From: Dongia_A sp035274225
Lineage (GTDB): Bacteria > Pseudomonadota > Alphaproteobacteria > Dongiales > Dongiaceae
DNA length: 64,000 nt
NCBI GenBank assembly: GCA_035274225.1
Contig: DATEOK010000250.1
Span: forward strand, 1 to 64,000
Direction: 5' to 3'
The notes beneath the pieces were generated by a model. That model did no database searches. It had not been told where the DNA came from and saw only the letters and a list, made by a program, of their open reading frames with translations. The translations under genes and the position numbers were made by a program. Shown one piece after another: positions 35,817 through 44,243 of this stretch. The stretch's first letter is position 1. Every line of letters begins with the position of its first letter.

Positions 35817-36236
35817 ATGACTGACAAGCCCCTGCCGCTCGGAGAGATCAGCTCGTACCACGCCCACATCTACTACGATCCGGGCGAGGAGCGGGTGCGG
35901 GCGGAGCGGCTGCGCGCCCTGATCGGCGAGCGGTTCGTGGCGCGGATCGGGGCCTGGCACGACGCGCTGGTGGGGCCGCACCTCAAGGGCATGTATCAGG
36001 TGGCGTTCGCGGTCGAGCTGTTCCCGCGTTTCGTCCCGTGGCTGATGCTGAACCGGATGGGGCTGTCGATCCTGGTCCATCCCAACACGCGGCGGCCGCG
36101 CGACGATCATACGGTCTACCCGCTGTGGCTGGGCGAACGCCTGCCGGTGAAGGAGGAAATCCTGCCGGTGGAGGTCGCGCCGGCGGAGGTGGAAAAGCTG
36201 CCGCCGCCCAACACCAGTCCGACCCTGCAGCCCTGA
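35817..36236 (+). CDS. DOPA 4,5-dioxygenase-like protein
   Basis: A 139-residue protein matching the small DOPA 4,5-dioxygenase family: SSYHAHIYYDPGEERVRAE with the metal-binding HxH, PHLKGMYQVAF, and NRMGLSILVHPNTRRPRDDH with a further conserved histidine. Bacterial members are small, mostly uncharacterised and can cleave catechols at the extradiol position. The proline-rich last 20 residues look disordered. It starts 16 bases after the BchE-like gene and probably shares its transcript; a functional link is not known. Confidence 0.82.
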   Translation: MTDKPLPLGEISSYHAHIYYDPGEERVRAERLRALIGERFVARIGAWHDALVGPHLKGMYQVAFAVELFPRFVPWLMLNRMGLSILVHPNTRRPRDDHTVYPLWLGERLPVKEEILPVEVAPAEVEKLPPPNTSPTLQP

Positions 36237-36358
36237 TTGTTGGCACCGATTGTTTACTGGACGTGAACAATGAAGTCCGGCCGCCGGCCATTCTGCCTGG
36301 GGCTGCGCGGCCCATATAAATGGCCTAGGTTAGCCTACCTTTCTGAAGGGAAGAGATC

Positions 36359-37228
36359 ATGGGTCAGGTGAAAATTGTGTCCACGCCCACTGCCGAGCGC
36401 CGGGTCGTCACCACGATCCGCGGCCGCGCCGCCAGCGATGGCGCGGGCGTCAAGCTGACGCGCGTCATCGGCCAGCCGGCGTTGCCGGACCTCGACCCGT
36501 TCCTGATGCTGGACGAGTTCGGCTCCGACAAGGGCGCCGACTATATCGGCGGCTTCCCGGATCATCCGCATCGCGGGTTCGAGACCGTGACCTACATGCT
36601 CGCCGGGCGCATGCGCCATGGCGACAACCAGGGCAATGTCGGCCTGCTGCGCCCCGGCTCGGTGCAGTGGATGACCGCCGGCCGCGGCATCATCCATTCC
36701 GAGATGCCGGAGCAGGAGGAAGGGCTGATGCAGGGCTTCCAGCTCTGGGTCAACCTGCCGGCCAAGGACAAGATGGTGAAGCCGCGCTACCAGGACATTG
36801 ACCCGGAAAAGGTCCCGGTGGTCGAGCGGCCGGACGGCACCAGGGTGAAGGTGCTGGTCGGCTCCTTCGACGGCGTCGGCGGCCCGGTCACCGACGTCGC
36901 GACCGATCCGCTCTATCTCGACATCACGCTGCCCGCCGGCGTGAAGGCGAGCGTGCTGGTCGAGGCGGAGCACAACGCCTTCGCCTACGTGTTCGAAGGC
37001 ACTGCGCGGATCGGCGCCGAAGCGCAGCTGGTGGACCGCGGCCAGCTCGCCGTGCTGAGCCTCGGCGACGGCGTCACGGTCGAAGGCGGGCCGAAGGGCG
37101 GACGCCTGATCCTGGTCGCCGGCCGGCCGCTGCGCGAGCCGGTGGCGAAATACGGGCCGTTCGTGATGAACACGCCCGACGAGATCCGCCAGGCGATCGC
37201 GGACTACCAGGCGGGGCGCTTCGTCTAG
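36359..37228 (+). CDS. Pirin-family protein
   Basis: A 289-residue bicupin of the pirin family. The N-terminal cupin holds GGFPDHPHRGFETVTYML with HPHRG and later GRGIIHSEMP with the H and E ligands that bind iron; FQLWVNLPAKDKMVKPRY is the conserved pirin linker. The C-terminal cupin lacks metal ligands, as usual. Pirins act as quercetin dioxygenases or regulators. The gene appears monocistronic. Confidence 0.92.
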   Translation: MGQVKIVSTPTAERRVVTTIRGRAASDGAGVKLTRVIGQPALPDLDPFLMLDEFGSDKGADYIGGFPDHPHRGFETVTYMLAGRMRHGDNQGNVGLLRPGSVQWMTAGRGIIHSEMPEQEEGLMQGFQLWVNLPAKDKMVKPRYQDIDPEKVPVVERPDGTRVKVLVGSFDGVGGPVTDVATDPLYLDITLPAGVKASVLVEAEHNAFAYVFEGTARIGAEAQLVDRGQLAVLSLGDGVTVEGGPKGGRLILVAGRPLREPVAKYGPFVMNTPDEIRQAIADYQAGRFV

Positions 37229-37331
37229 CCTCTGACGACGGCGGGGCGGCGATCGCTGCCGCGCCGCTCTCGTCTCCCTGTATCGCCGATGTTATTCTGA
37301 TGCCTTGAAGACCGGAGAGGGGGACGCGCCT

Positions 37332-38249
37332 ATGGGCGCCTGGGGCGGCGGGCTTTACGACGGCGACTTTGCACTCGATCTCAAGGCGACCATCAAGGGC
37401 GTGCTGCGCGCACCGATGACCGACGACGAGGTCGTGGCCGAGCTCTGGACTTCGTACGGCGAGCGCGCAGGCGAGCAGGATGCGCTGGACTATTGGCTGG
37501 TGCTCGCCGACCAGCTGGAGCGCTGCGGCATGCGGCGGCCGGAGGTCTTCGATCGCGCTATCGCAATCATCGAGGCTGGCGAGGACCTCGCCATGCTCAA
37601 GGAACTGGACGCCGAGCCGCAGACCATCGCCGAGCGGCGCAAGGCAACGGAAAAGCTGCTGGCGCGGCTGCGCGATCCGCGCCCGCCGAAGAAGCGCCGG
37701 CCGCTGAAAGCGCCGCAGCCGTTGCTGCTCGAACCCGGCGAGGCGCTGACCTGGCCGACCGACGGCGGCGACGCGATCAATCCGTACGTGGCCGAGGACC
37801 AGCTGTGGAAGCTCGGCGGCTTCAACCAGGACGGCTGGGGCTTCGGCATCGTCACCGAAGCCGGCCACCACTATCAGGTGCTCGCCTACTATGCCGTGGT
37901 GCTGCTGAAATGGCGCCGGCCGGAACGGCCGTCGCCCGAGCTTGCCGTGCATCTTGTAAGGTCAGCCCACCGTTACGGCACGCTCTGTGAGCTGCACATG
38001 AAGCGCGTCCGGCTCGAGCGGATTGGGCGCGCACCGGACGCGGCACTGGGCACGCCGCCGGAGCCGGAGGCGGCGCGCAAAAGCTCGCGCCGTGCTGCGC
38101 TCGAAGACATCTCGCTTGCCGCCATGCTCGGCCTGGATGCGTGGAACAGCACCATCTGGCCGGGCCTCAAGTTTCCGGTCCCTGCGCCCTCGGGCACGCC
38201 GCTCGACCCGGACGAGCCCGACCAGCGCCCGGACCCCAAGAAGGCGTGA
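37332..38249 (+). CDS. Hypothetical protein with DUF4259-like N-terminus
   Basis: A 305-residue protein of unknown function. It opens MGAWGGGLYDGDFALDLKAT, which resembles the MGxWGxGxxxxDxAxD start seen in DUF4259-type proteins. The middle has a basic, proline-rich linker (RPPKKRRPLKAPQP) and the C-terminal part is alanine- and proline-rich, ending DPDEPDQRPDPKKA. There is no signal peptide or membrane segment. The ATG was chosen because GGAGAGGGGG lies eight bases upstream; a TTG nine codons earlier is in frame but lacks such a site. Confidence 0.6.
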   Translation: MGAWGGGLYDGDFALDLKATIKGVLRAPMTDDEVVAELWTSYGERAGEQDALDYWLVLADQLERCGMRRPEVFDRAIAIIEAGEDLAMLKELDAEPQTIAERRKATEKLLARLRDPRPPKKRRPLKAPQPLLLEPGEALTWPTDGGDAINPYVAEDQLWKLGGFNQDGWGFGIVTEAGHHYQVLAYYAVVLLKWRRPERPSPELAVHLVRSAHRYGTLCELHMKRVRLERIGRAPDAALGTPPEPEAARKSSRRAALEDISLAAMLGLDAWNSTIWPGLKFPVPAPSGTPLDPDEPDQRPDPKKA

Positions 38250-38302
38250 CTCGCCCGCTCCAGGGACGGTTACGTCTCGGACGGTCGCACTCCGAAACCG
38301 CT

Positions 38303-38896
38303 CTAGATATCGAGCACGAAATCGTACCGGCCCATGTTCGGGCCGCGGCCCAATGGGATATCCAGCAAGAGCGCGGGACTGAAGATGCTGTCGGCTTCGT
38401 TCCCCGGCTCGCCCGGAAAATAGAGCTGGGTGGTGAGGATGCTGCGGGCCGGCGCCTGCACCTTGATGTGGTAGTGGCGGGTGCGGCCGGGATACTTGCC
38501 GGGGACGATGGTCTCGAACACGAAGCGACCCTGTGCGTCGCTGAACTGGTGGCCGCGCAGGCGGTAGCCTTGATTGTCGTATTCGCCGGCGGCGTCGCAA
38601 TGCCACAGATCAAGCAGCGCGCGGTCGACCGGCCGGCAGCTGCGGTCGAGCACGAAGCCGGCGAGGGCGATGCGCTCGCCCGCCATGCCATCCTCGAGCA
38701 GATTGGTGCGCTCCGGCGAATTGGGCGTGAAATACGGGCCTTCGGTCTGGCGTGGCGTTGGCTCGTCGCCGTCGCTGCATTGTGACGTCACCGGGAGCAG
38801 ATCCTGTTGCGCGTGGGACTGCCGCAGGGCCAGCCCGGCGAAAATTCCCACTGCGCCAACGCCGAGCAGGCCGCGGCGTGAAAATGGATGATGCAT
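38303..38896 (-). CDS. Exported intradiol ring-cleavage dioxygenase-family protein
   Basis: A 197-residue protein with a Tat-type signal peptide (FSRRGLLGVGAVGIFAG, cleavage near SHAQ) followed by an intradiol dioxygenase domain. Candidate iron ligands are the tyrosine in TEGPYFT, the tyrosines in GEYDNQGYRLRG and the histidines in RTRHYHIKVQAP. Exported single-domain members like this are mostly uncharacterised; some act on protein- or lignin-derived catechols. It is monocistronic and faces the DUF4259-like gene tail to tail. Confidence 0.85.
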   Translation of the reverse strand: MHHPFSRRGLLGVGAVGIFAGLALRQSHAQQDLLPVTSQCSDGDEPTPRQTEGPYFTPNSPERTNLLEDGMAGERIALAGFVLDRSCRPVDRALLDLWHCDAAGEYDNQGYRLRGHQFSDAQGRFVFETIVPGKYPGRTRHYHIKVQAPARSILTTQLYFPGEPGNEADSIFSPALLLDIPLGRGPNMGRYDFVLDI

Positions 38897-39176
38897 TTGA
38901 ACAATGTGCTCTTGCAGTTGCTGGCCTTCAACGCGGTCGACGCGACAATCCTTCGAACGACAGTCGCGGATGCTCCATCAGACGTCGTCGGCAGACCGTC
39001 TAAAAACCATTTAGTCTGCTATGCTGAACATACTAGCCCAAATACTCACCGGCATCAGCAATAGGACCAAACGACCGCAAATGTGGTCCAGCGGTGAGTG
39101 GGGTATCGATTGGATACTAGTGGAGACGGGACAGGAGCGTCCATGCCTTCGGGTATGCCGGCGAGGGGGTCCTGCT

Positions 39177-39431
39177 TTGCTTACGGCCATCGTTCTGATC
39201 TGCTCGGTTCTTACGACCCCAAACCTGCGCGACTGCGATGAAACGAATGCGCGGGTGCTGATGGTCGTGCCTGAGGAGTTCGCTAGTCCGATTACATGTG
39301 CGATGCACGGCCAGGCCTATGTTGCAGGAACGGCGATCGGACGAAGCCTGGCAGAGAGTGATCGCATCAAGGTCGTCTGCCGACCGCGGCAACCAACCGT
39401 GCCGTCGATTGCAGAGCGCGATCGCGAGTAG
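39177..39431 (+). CDS. Small exported hypothetical protein
   Basis: An 84-residue protein with an N-terminal hydrophobic segment (LLTAIVLICSVLTTP) acting as a signal peptide, and a small mature part containing VVPEEFASPITCAMHGQAYVA with a conserved-looking cysteine and histidine. Similar short exported proteins with PVTC..HGQAYLA are familiar to me from rhizobia, without known function. The TTG start was selected because GAGGGGG lies seven bases upstream; the longer frame starting 52 codons earlier shows no ribosome site and non-coding-like composition. Mature residues contain three cysteines. Confidence 0.55.
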   Translation: MLTAIVLICSVLTTPNLRDCDETNARVLMVVPEEFASPITCAMHGQAYVAGTAIGRSLAESDRIKVVCRPRQPTVPSIAERDRE

Positions 39432-39490
39432 TCAGATCAAGTTCGAAACGCGCCGCAGATTGAACAACAGCTCGACGGGTTGGTTGCCCG

Positions 39491-40249
39491 CTACTCCGCC
39501 ACGCTCTTCTGCTCGGCCGGGAAGGCGTAAGTGTAGACGTGGCGCTGCACGTCGCTCAAATGGCGGTACATGGTTTCGAACGCGCGCTCGCTGTTGCGCG
39601 CGGCGATCGCCTCGTAGATCTCCTGGTGCGAGGCGCTGTGCACCGATTGGCGCTTGAAGCAGTGCGCGTTCTCGCTGAGCCGGCGCCAGGTGGCGTCGCG
39701 CCGGCTGGCGCTGAGCGTGTCGAACAGGGACAGGAACAGCGCATTGCGCGCGGCCTCAGCGACGGCGCGGTGGAACTTCTCGTCGGCTTTCTCGTAGACC
39801 GCGGGGTCGGTTGCTTCCCGGGTCTCGGACACCAGCAACTGCAGGCGGCGGATGTCGGCCTGGGACGCGCGCAAGGCGGCGAGGCGCGCGATCACCGGCT
39901 CGACCGCCAGACGGACCTCGATCACTTCCAGCGGATTGGTGAATTCCAGGATGCGGTCGAACGGAATTGCAGATATGGCCGAGGCGACGGCGAGATCGCT
40001 ATCGCGGGGGCGCAGCACCGTCGCGGTGGCGACCGGCGTCGACTTGTCCTGCACGAAGGTGCCGCGGCCCTGATGGCGGGTGATCTGCCCTTCCTGCTCC
40101 AGGATCTCCAGCGCGCGGCGCAGGGAGCGGCGGCCGACTCCCATCTCGTTAGCCAGGGTCCGCTCCGGCGGAATGCGTCCGCCGGCGAGCCCGCCGCTCG
40201 CGATCAGCTGCCGGAGCTTGGTCAGGGTCTGGTCTGCGTGCTGCAACAT
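39491..40249 (-). CDS. FadR/GntR-family regulator of the adjacent catabolic genes
   Basis: A 252-residue regulator with an N-terminal winged helix (LTKLRQLIASGGLAGGRIPP, then GVGRRSLRRALEILEQEGQI) and a C-terminal FCD domain with the metal-ligand positions EVRLAVEPVIARLAA, EKADEKFHRAVAEA and SHQEIYEAI. Divergent from the cupin-dioxygenase operon, it probably controls it and perhaps the following B6 genes. The start is at MLQHADQTLT; the upstream extension has no ribosome site. Half-sites reading ATTGGTC/GGACCAAT recur in the shared gap. Confidence 0.85.
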   Translation of the reverse strand: MLQHADQTLTKLRQLIASGGLAGGRIPPERTLANEMGVGRRSLRRALEILEQEGQITRHQGRGTFVQDKSTPVATATVLRPRDSDLAVASAISAIPFDRILEFTNPLEVIEVRLAVEPVIARLAALRASQADIRRLQLLVSETREATDPAVYEKADEKFHRAVAEAARNALFLSLFDTLSASRRDATWRRLSENAHCFKRQSVHSASHQEIYEAIAARNSERAFETMYRHLSDVQRHVYTYAFPAEQKSVAE

Positions 40250-40640
40250 GGATAGCCCCTTGTCCGCCAGTCCCGTAAGACCGATTGGTCTCACTTCGTT
40301 CGCCGGGCCGGGAACCATACCATGTGCGCAGCATGAGCCACGTTTATTGGTCCCGGTATGGTGCAAGCCCGCGCATGCAAGGCGAATACACGCATCTTGC
40401 GGCGCAATTCGGTTGCTGTAAACCTTTCATTGCAGCGCTTGCCGGGGAAAAACGCAGAAAACGCGCGGAAACGTTTCGTCAGCACTTCACATTTTCCGGG
40501 ACCAACGTAGTGCGGCTCTGCCTCGAATGGATCGCAGTTGACGGCGCTTGAGCGGAATGGTTACGCTGTGGACCAAAGAATGACGCGGAGCGGGACCAAT
40601 TGCGGCTGATTGGTTCGCGGCCGCGAAGCGGAGGGGGCGG
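40250..40640. other. Divergent control region between fadR-type regulator and cupin dioxygenase
   Basis: About 390 bases without a gene. It must hold both promoters. The notable content is six copies of a GGACCAA-type half-site in both orientations; no hairpin terminator or repeat element was seen. Confidence 0.6.
40284..40614. promoter_or_regulatory. Recurrent ATTGGTC/GACCAAT half-sites
   Basis: ATTGGTC at 40284, ATTGGTCC at 40346, GGGACCAA at 40498, GGACCAA at 40570, GGACCAAT at 40593 and ATTGGT at 40609. The last two form an inverted repeat ACCAAT-N8-ATTGGT just before the dioxygenase gene, and the first sits within AGACC-GATT-GGTCT. TGGTC/GACCA half-sites are typical of FadR-type GntR proteins. 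Confidence 0.6.
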
Positions 40641-41789
40641 ATGAGCGCAAACGCCAGGCCCGACGGCCACAATCACCAGGCGGCGATGGATCAGCTCCAT
40701 GCCGACGTCTACGCCCGTCACATGGCGCCGTTCTGGGCGATCGACAAAAAGAACAAGAACGACGAGGACAACCAGCTGCGCGACACGCGCAAGGCGGTCC
40801 CGTTCATCTGGAAATACCGCACCGACATCGAGCCGCTGCTCCAGCGCTCGGCCGAGCTCATCAACACCGAATCCTCGGAGCGCCGATCATTGATCCTGGT
40901 CAACCCGGGCCTCGCGCCCAAGCGCGCCTCGGTCTCGACCATGTACACCGCCTATCGGCTGAACGACCCCAACGAGATCATGCCGCCGCACCGGCACTCG
41001 CCGAACGCCATCCGCCTCGGCCTGACCGGCGCGCTCAACTTCACCGGCGTCGAGGGCGAGAACATCACCTTCGGCCCCGGCGACATGGTACTGACGCCGC
41101 ACGACACCTGGCACAACCACGGCAACCAGGGCAACGATCCGGCGATCAACTTGAGTGTCCTCGACCTGCCGCTGGTCGAGACCCTGAACGCCATGTATTT
41201 CGAGCATGACTACACCGAGGAAGAAGAGGGCAAGCGGGTCAAGCGCGTCATGCAGTCGGAGCGCTATTCGCCCGACTACTCGCAGCGGGTCTACGGCGCC
41301 GGCGGCCTCTTGCCGCGCTTCGTCTCGCACATGCGCGGCACCGGCAATGCCTCGCCGATGTATGTCTATCGCTGGGACATGATGCGGGAGGCGCTGGAGA
41401 AGTTCCGCGATCACGAGGGCGACCCGTACGAAAGCATCATGATCGAGTATGTGAACCCGCTCGACGGCAAGCCGGTGTTCAAGACCATCACCTTTTTCAT
41501 GCAGATGCTGCGGCCGGGTGAGCGCACCCAGCCCCTGAAGCAGACCGCCAGCCTGCTGGTGGCGCCGTTCGAAGGCCACGGCTACAGCCTGATCGGCGGC
41601 AAGCGGCTGGATTGGGAGCGGTTCGACACGTTCGCGGTGCCGGGCGGCGAATGGGCGGAGCATGTGAACGCCTCCGACCGCGAGCCGGCGATCCTGTTCG
41701 TGGCGAGCGACGAGCCGACCCTGAAGTCGCTGGCGCTGTACCAAAAGCACGGGCGCATGAAGAACGGCGAGGTGGTGCGCCTCTACTGA
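40641..41789 (+). CDS. Gentisate/salicylate 1,2-dioxygenase-type bicupin
   Basis: A 382-residue bicupin of the gentisate 1,2-dioxygenase family. The N-terminal cupin carries MPPHRHSPNAIRLGLTG with the iron ligands HxH, and DMVLTPHDTWHNHGNQG with the third histidine; PFIWKYRTDIEPLLQRSAEL and APKRASVSTMYTAYRL are conserved family segments. The C-terminal cupin lacks the metal set, as usual. The family cleaves gentisate, salicylate or hydroxynaphthoate between the ring carbons carrying hydroxyl and carboxyl. Given the B6 genes downstream, a pyridine analogue of salicylate is a possible substrate; this is inference. Confidence 0.85.
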   Translation: MSANARPDGHNHQAAMDQLHADVYARHMAPFWAIDKKNKNDEDNQLRDTRKAVPFIWKYRTDIEPLLQRSAELINTESSERRSLILVNPGLAPKRASVSTMYTAYRLNDPNEIMPPHRHSPNAIRLGLTGALNFTGVEGENITFGPGDMVLTPHDTWHNHGNQGNDPAINLSVLDLPLVETLNAMYFEHDYTEEEEGKRVKRVMQSERYSPDYSQRVYGAGGLLPRFVSHMRGTGNASPMYVYRWDMMREALEKFRDHEGDPYESIMIEYVNPLDGKPVFKTITFFMQMLRPGERTQPLKQTASLLVAPFEGHGYSLIGGKRLDWERFDTFAVPGGEWAEHVNASDREPAILFVASDEPTLKSLALYQKHGRMKNGEVVRLY

Positions 41790-41825
41790 GTCCGACGCCG
41801 CCCTTTTTCACTGCGCAAGATCACC

Positions 41826-42953
41826 ATGGCCCGATCCAAGAACACCAAGCTGCTCGCGAATTTCGACTGCCCCGGCGGCGGCCAGGTCTGGGTCGTCGGC
41901 ACCACGCTCTATGTCGGCCACATGCGCCAGCCGACCGGCACCAGCATTGTCGACGTCTCCGACCCCCGGAACCCCAAGCTGATGGCGCATGTCGAGGTCC
42001 CGCAAGGCTGGCATTCGCACAAGGTGCGGGTCGCCAACGACGTGATGATCGTCAATCACGAGAAGCAGGGGCCGGACGGTGACGCTTCGTTCGGCGGCGG
42101 GCTCGGCATCTACGACGTGTCGAAGCCGTCGCAGCCCAAGCTCATCACCAAGTGGCGCACCCACGGCAAGGGCGTGCATCGCTACGATTTCGACGGCCGC
42201 TACGCCTACGTCTCGCCGACCGCCGAGGGCTATGTCGGCAACATCTGCATGATCCTCGACCTCAAGGACCCGGCGAAACCGGAAGAGGTTGGGCGCTGGT
42301 GGATTCCCGGCCAGTGGAAGGCGGGCGGCGAGGAGTATCCGTGGGAGAACTGGACTCCCCCGCGCTGCCATCACCCGATGCGCCGCGGCAACCGGCTCTA
42401 TGTCAGCTACTGGCACCACGGCTATTACATCCTCGACATCTCGGACATGGCGAAGCCGAAGCTGGTTTCAGGCGGCAACACCTCGCCGGCCTATCCGCAC
42501 CCCACGCACACCTGCCTGCCGATGCCCAACAAGCTGAAGGGCCGCGACATCATGGTGGTGGCGGACGAGGACGTGGCCAAGCTGTGGCCGGCGCCGCCGG
42601 CCTTCACCTGGATCTACGACATCACCAACGAGCATTGCCCGGTGCCGATCTCGACCTGGCAGGTCGAGGGGCTGGACAAGGACGGCTCGCCGCAGCCCGC
42701 CATGATGGGCTGCCATCAGCCTTCTGAACGGTTCAAGGGCACCGTCATCCCGTTCGCCTGGTTCGCACAGGGCCTCCGGATCCTGGATATCGCCGATCCC
42801 TATGCGCCGAAGGAGATCGCGTTCTACGAGCCGGACCCGCCGCAGGGCTTCGACCTATCCTCTTCGAACGATGTCACGATCGACGATCGCGGGTTATGCT
42901 ACCTGATCGACCGCCAGCGCGGCGTCGACATCATCGAAACGTCAGTGTTGTAG
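41826..42953 (+). CDS. LVIVD-repeat beta-propeller-like protein
   Basis: A 375-residue cytoplasmic protein built of repeats with the LVIVD pattern: TSIVDVSDPRNPKLMAHVEV, LGIYDVSKPSQPKLITKW, ILDISDMAKPKLVSGG and LRILDIADPYAPKEIAFYEP. The histidine-rich stretches GWHSHKV, GKGVHRYDF, PRCHHPM, SYWHHGYY and PHPTHTC could bind metal. Such proteins often accompany catabolic operons and their function is not established. No signal peptide is present. It follows the cupin dioxygenase by about 35 bases and precedes a RidA gene. Confidence 0.75.
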   Translation: MARSKNTKLLANFDCPGGGQVWVVGTTLYVGHMRQPTGTSIVDVSDPRNPKLMAHVEVPQGWHSHKVRVANDVMIVNHEKQGPDGDASFGGGLGIYDVSKPSQPKLITKWRTHGKGVHRYDFDGRYAYVSPTAEGYVGNICMILDLKDPAKPEEVGRWWIPGQWKAGGEEYPWENWTPPRCHHPMRRGNRLYVSYWHHGYYILDISDMAKPKLVSGGNTSPAYPHPTHTCLPMPNKLKGRDIMVVADEDVAKLWPAPPAFTWIYDITNEHCPVPISTWQVEGLDKDGSPQPAMMGCHQPSERFKGTVIPFAWFAQGLRILDIADPYAPKEIAFYEPDPPQGFDLSSSNDVTIDDRGLCYLIDRQRGVDIIETSVL

Positions 42954-42963
42954 GGAGATATCC

Positions 42964-43353
42964 GTGAGCGGCGACAACAAGGACATCCACACCATCGGCA
43001 AGAAGGGGACGCTGCCGTTCCATCCGGCCGTGCGCGCCGGCGACTTCATCTTTGTGTCGGGACAAGTCGCCAAGGACGAGAACGGCAACATGTGTGCCGG
43101 CAACATCGAGGACGAGACGCGCTGGACCATCGAGGGCATCAAGCGGATCCTGGCGCTGGACGGCGCCGACCTCTCGGATGTCGTGAAAGTGACCGTCTAT
43201 CTCGAAGACGCGCGCAACTTCGGGCGCTACAACAAGGTGTTCGCGGAATACTTCCCGGACGGGCGGATCAGCCGCACCACGGTCGAGGCGCGCGCCGTCA
43301 TCGAGTGCAAGATCGAAATGGATGCAGTCGCGTACAAACCGCGACGCGGGTAG
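42964..43353 (+). CDS. RidA-family enamine/imine deaminase
   Basis: A 129-residue RidA/YjgF/YER057c protein: FHPAVRAGDFIFVSGQVAKD, DLSDVVKVTVYLEDARNF and the C-terminal RTTVEARAVIECKIEMDAVA. The arginine in SRTTVEA and the ECKIEMD glutamate agree with the active deaminase subgroup. RidA proteins hydrolyse reactive imines formed from amino groups, which would suit a pathway degrading nitrogen heterocycles. The GTG start lies just after the LVIVD stop, so the genes are co-transcribed. Confidence 0.9.
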   Translation: MSGDNKDIHTIGKKGTLPFHPAVRAGDFIFVSGQVAKDENGNMCAGNIEDETRWTIEGIKRILALDGADLSDVVKVTVYLEDARNFGRYNKVFAEYFPDGRISRTTVEARAVIECKIEMDAVAYKPRRG

Positions 43354-43409
43354 CCAAGCGGGCGCAAATGCGTCCGGCAGGGTTGGTATAACGCGAGGGA
43401 GGTGGGAGC

Positions 43410-44015
43410 ATGCTGCGGCTTCTCGGCCGGAACACGTCCGGCAATGTCCAGAAGGTCATATTCCTGCTGGAGGAATTGGGCACGCCCTACACGCGCGAGG
43501 ATTACGGGCGGCAGTTCAACAACACCCAGGACGCGGCCTACCTGAAGCTCAATCCCAACGGCAAGGTGCCGACGCTGGTCGACGGCGATGCCGTGATCTG
43601 GGAATCGAACACGATCCTGCGCTATCTCGCCAGCAAGCATAAGAAAGAGACGCTCTATCCGAGCGGGCTCGCGGCGCGCACCGAGGTCGAGCGCTGGATG
43701 GATTGGGTGCTGGCCGCCGTCAACTATCACTACGTCGCTGTGTTCAAGGATTCGAAGAAGGCCGCGAATGAGCGCGCCGCGAGCTTCGAGGCCGATGCCA
43801 AGGAACTGGCGGCGCAGCTCTCGATTCTCGACGGGGCGCTGGCGGGCAAGGCATGGATCGCGGGCAAGGACTTCACCATCGCCGACGTGGCGCTGGGCCC
43901 GATCATGCACCGGTGCCTGGACTTCCCGATCGCGCTGCCGGCGCTGAGCAACCTCAAAGCCTGGCGCGAGAAGCTGCGGGAACGGCCCGCGTTCAAGAAG
44001 GCGACTGGAGCGTAA
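43410..44015 (+). CDS. Glutathione S-transferase
   Basis: A 201-residue GST with an N-terminal thioredoxin-like domain (MLRLLGRNTSGNVQKVIFLL, then YLKLNPNGKVPTLVDGDAV and the ESNTILRYLA glutathione-binding SNAIL-type motif) and a helical C-terminal domain with GKDFTIADVALGPI. The serine in NTSGNVQ is the likely catalytic residue. In catabolic operons GSTs act as maleylpyruvate-type isomerases or detoxify intermediates; gentisate-type ring cleavage gives a maleylpyruvate-like product. It closes the cupin-LVIVD-RidA block. Confidence 0.88.
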   Translation: MLRLLGRNTSGNVQKVIFLLEELGTPYTREDYGRQFNNTQDAAYLKLNPNGKVPTLVDGDAVIWESNTILRYLASKHKKETLYPSGLAARTEVERWMDWVLAAVNYHYVAVFKDSKKAANERAASFEADAKELAAQLSILDGALAGKAWIAGKDFTIADVALGPIMHRCLDFPIALPALSNLKAWREKLRERPAFKKATGA

Positions 44016-44048
44016 CAGTGCGTATGCACGAAGCGGTCACCTCCTCAT

Positions 44049-44163
44049 CTGTCATCCCGGCCGAGCGCAGCGAGAGCCGGGACCCATGCCATTTCGCCGA
44101 GGCGTTGACAGATCGCATGGGGTCCCGGGTCATGCCGCTGACGCGGCCTGCCCGGGATGACAG
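44049..44163. repeat. Palindromic intergenic repeat, family B, copy 1
   Basis: Bounded by CTGTCATCCCGG and CCCGGGATGACAG, which are reverse complements, with an inner pair GGGACCCATGCC and CATGGGGTCCCGG. It nearly fills the gap between the GST and the dehydrogenase. Middle sequence (ATTTCGCCGAGGCGTTGACAG) is nearly the same as in copy 3 at 60.3 kb. Confidence 0.85.
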
Positions 44164-44243
44164 TTGTAGAGGAGCGCTGGTCGTAAGAAGCGCGACTATG
44201 ACGGAATAGAGAACACGACGACAGATCGAGAAGGAGAGGCAGG

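Noticed and set aside
39021..39176. N-terminal extension of the small exported protein from an ATG at 39021
   Set aside because: Would put 52 polar residues before the signal peptide; the TTG at 39177 has a good ribosome site.
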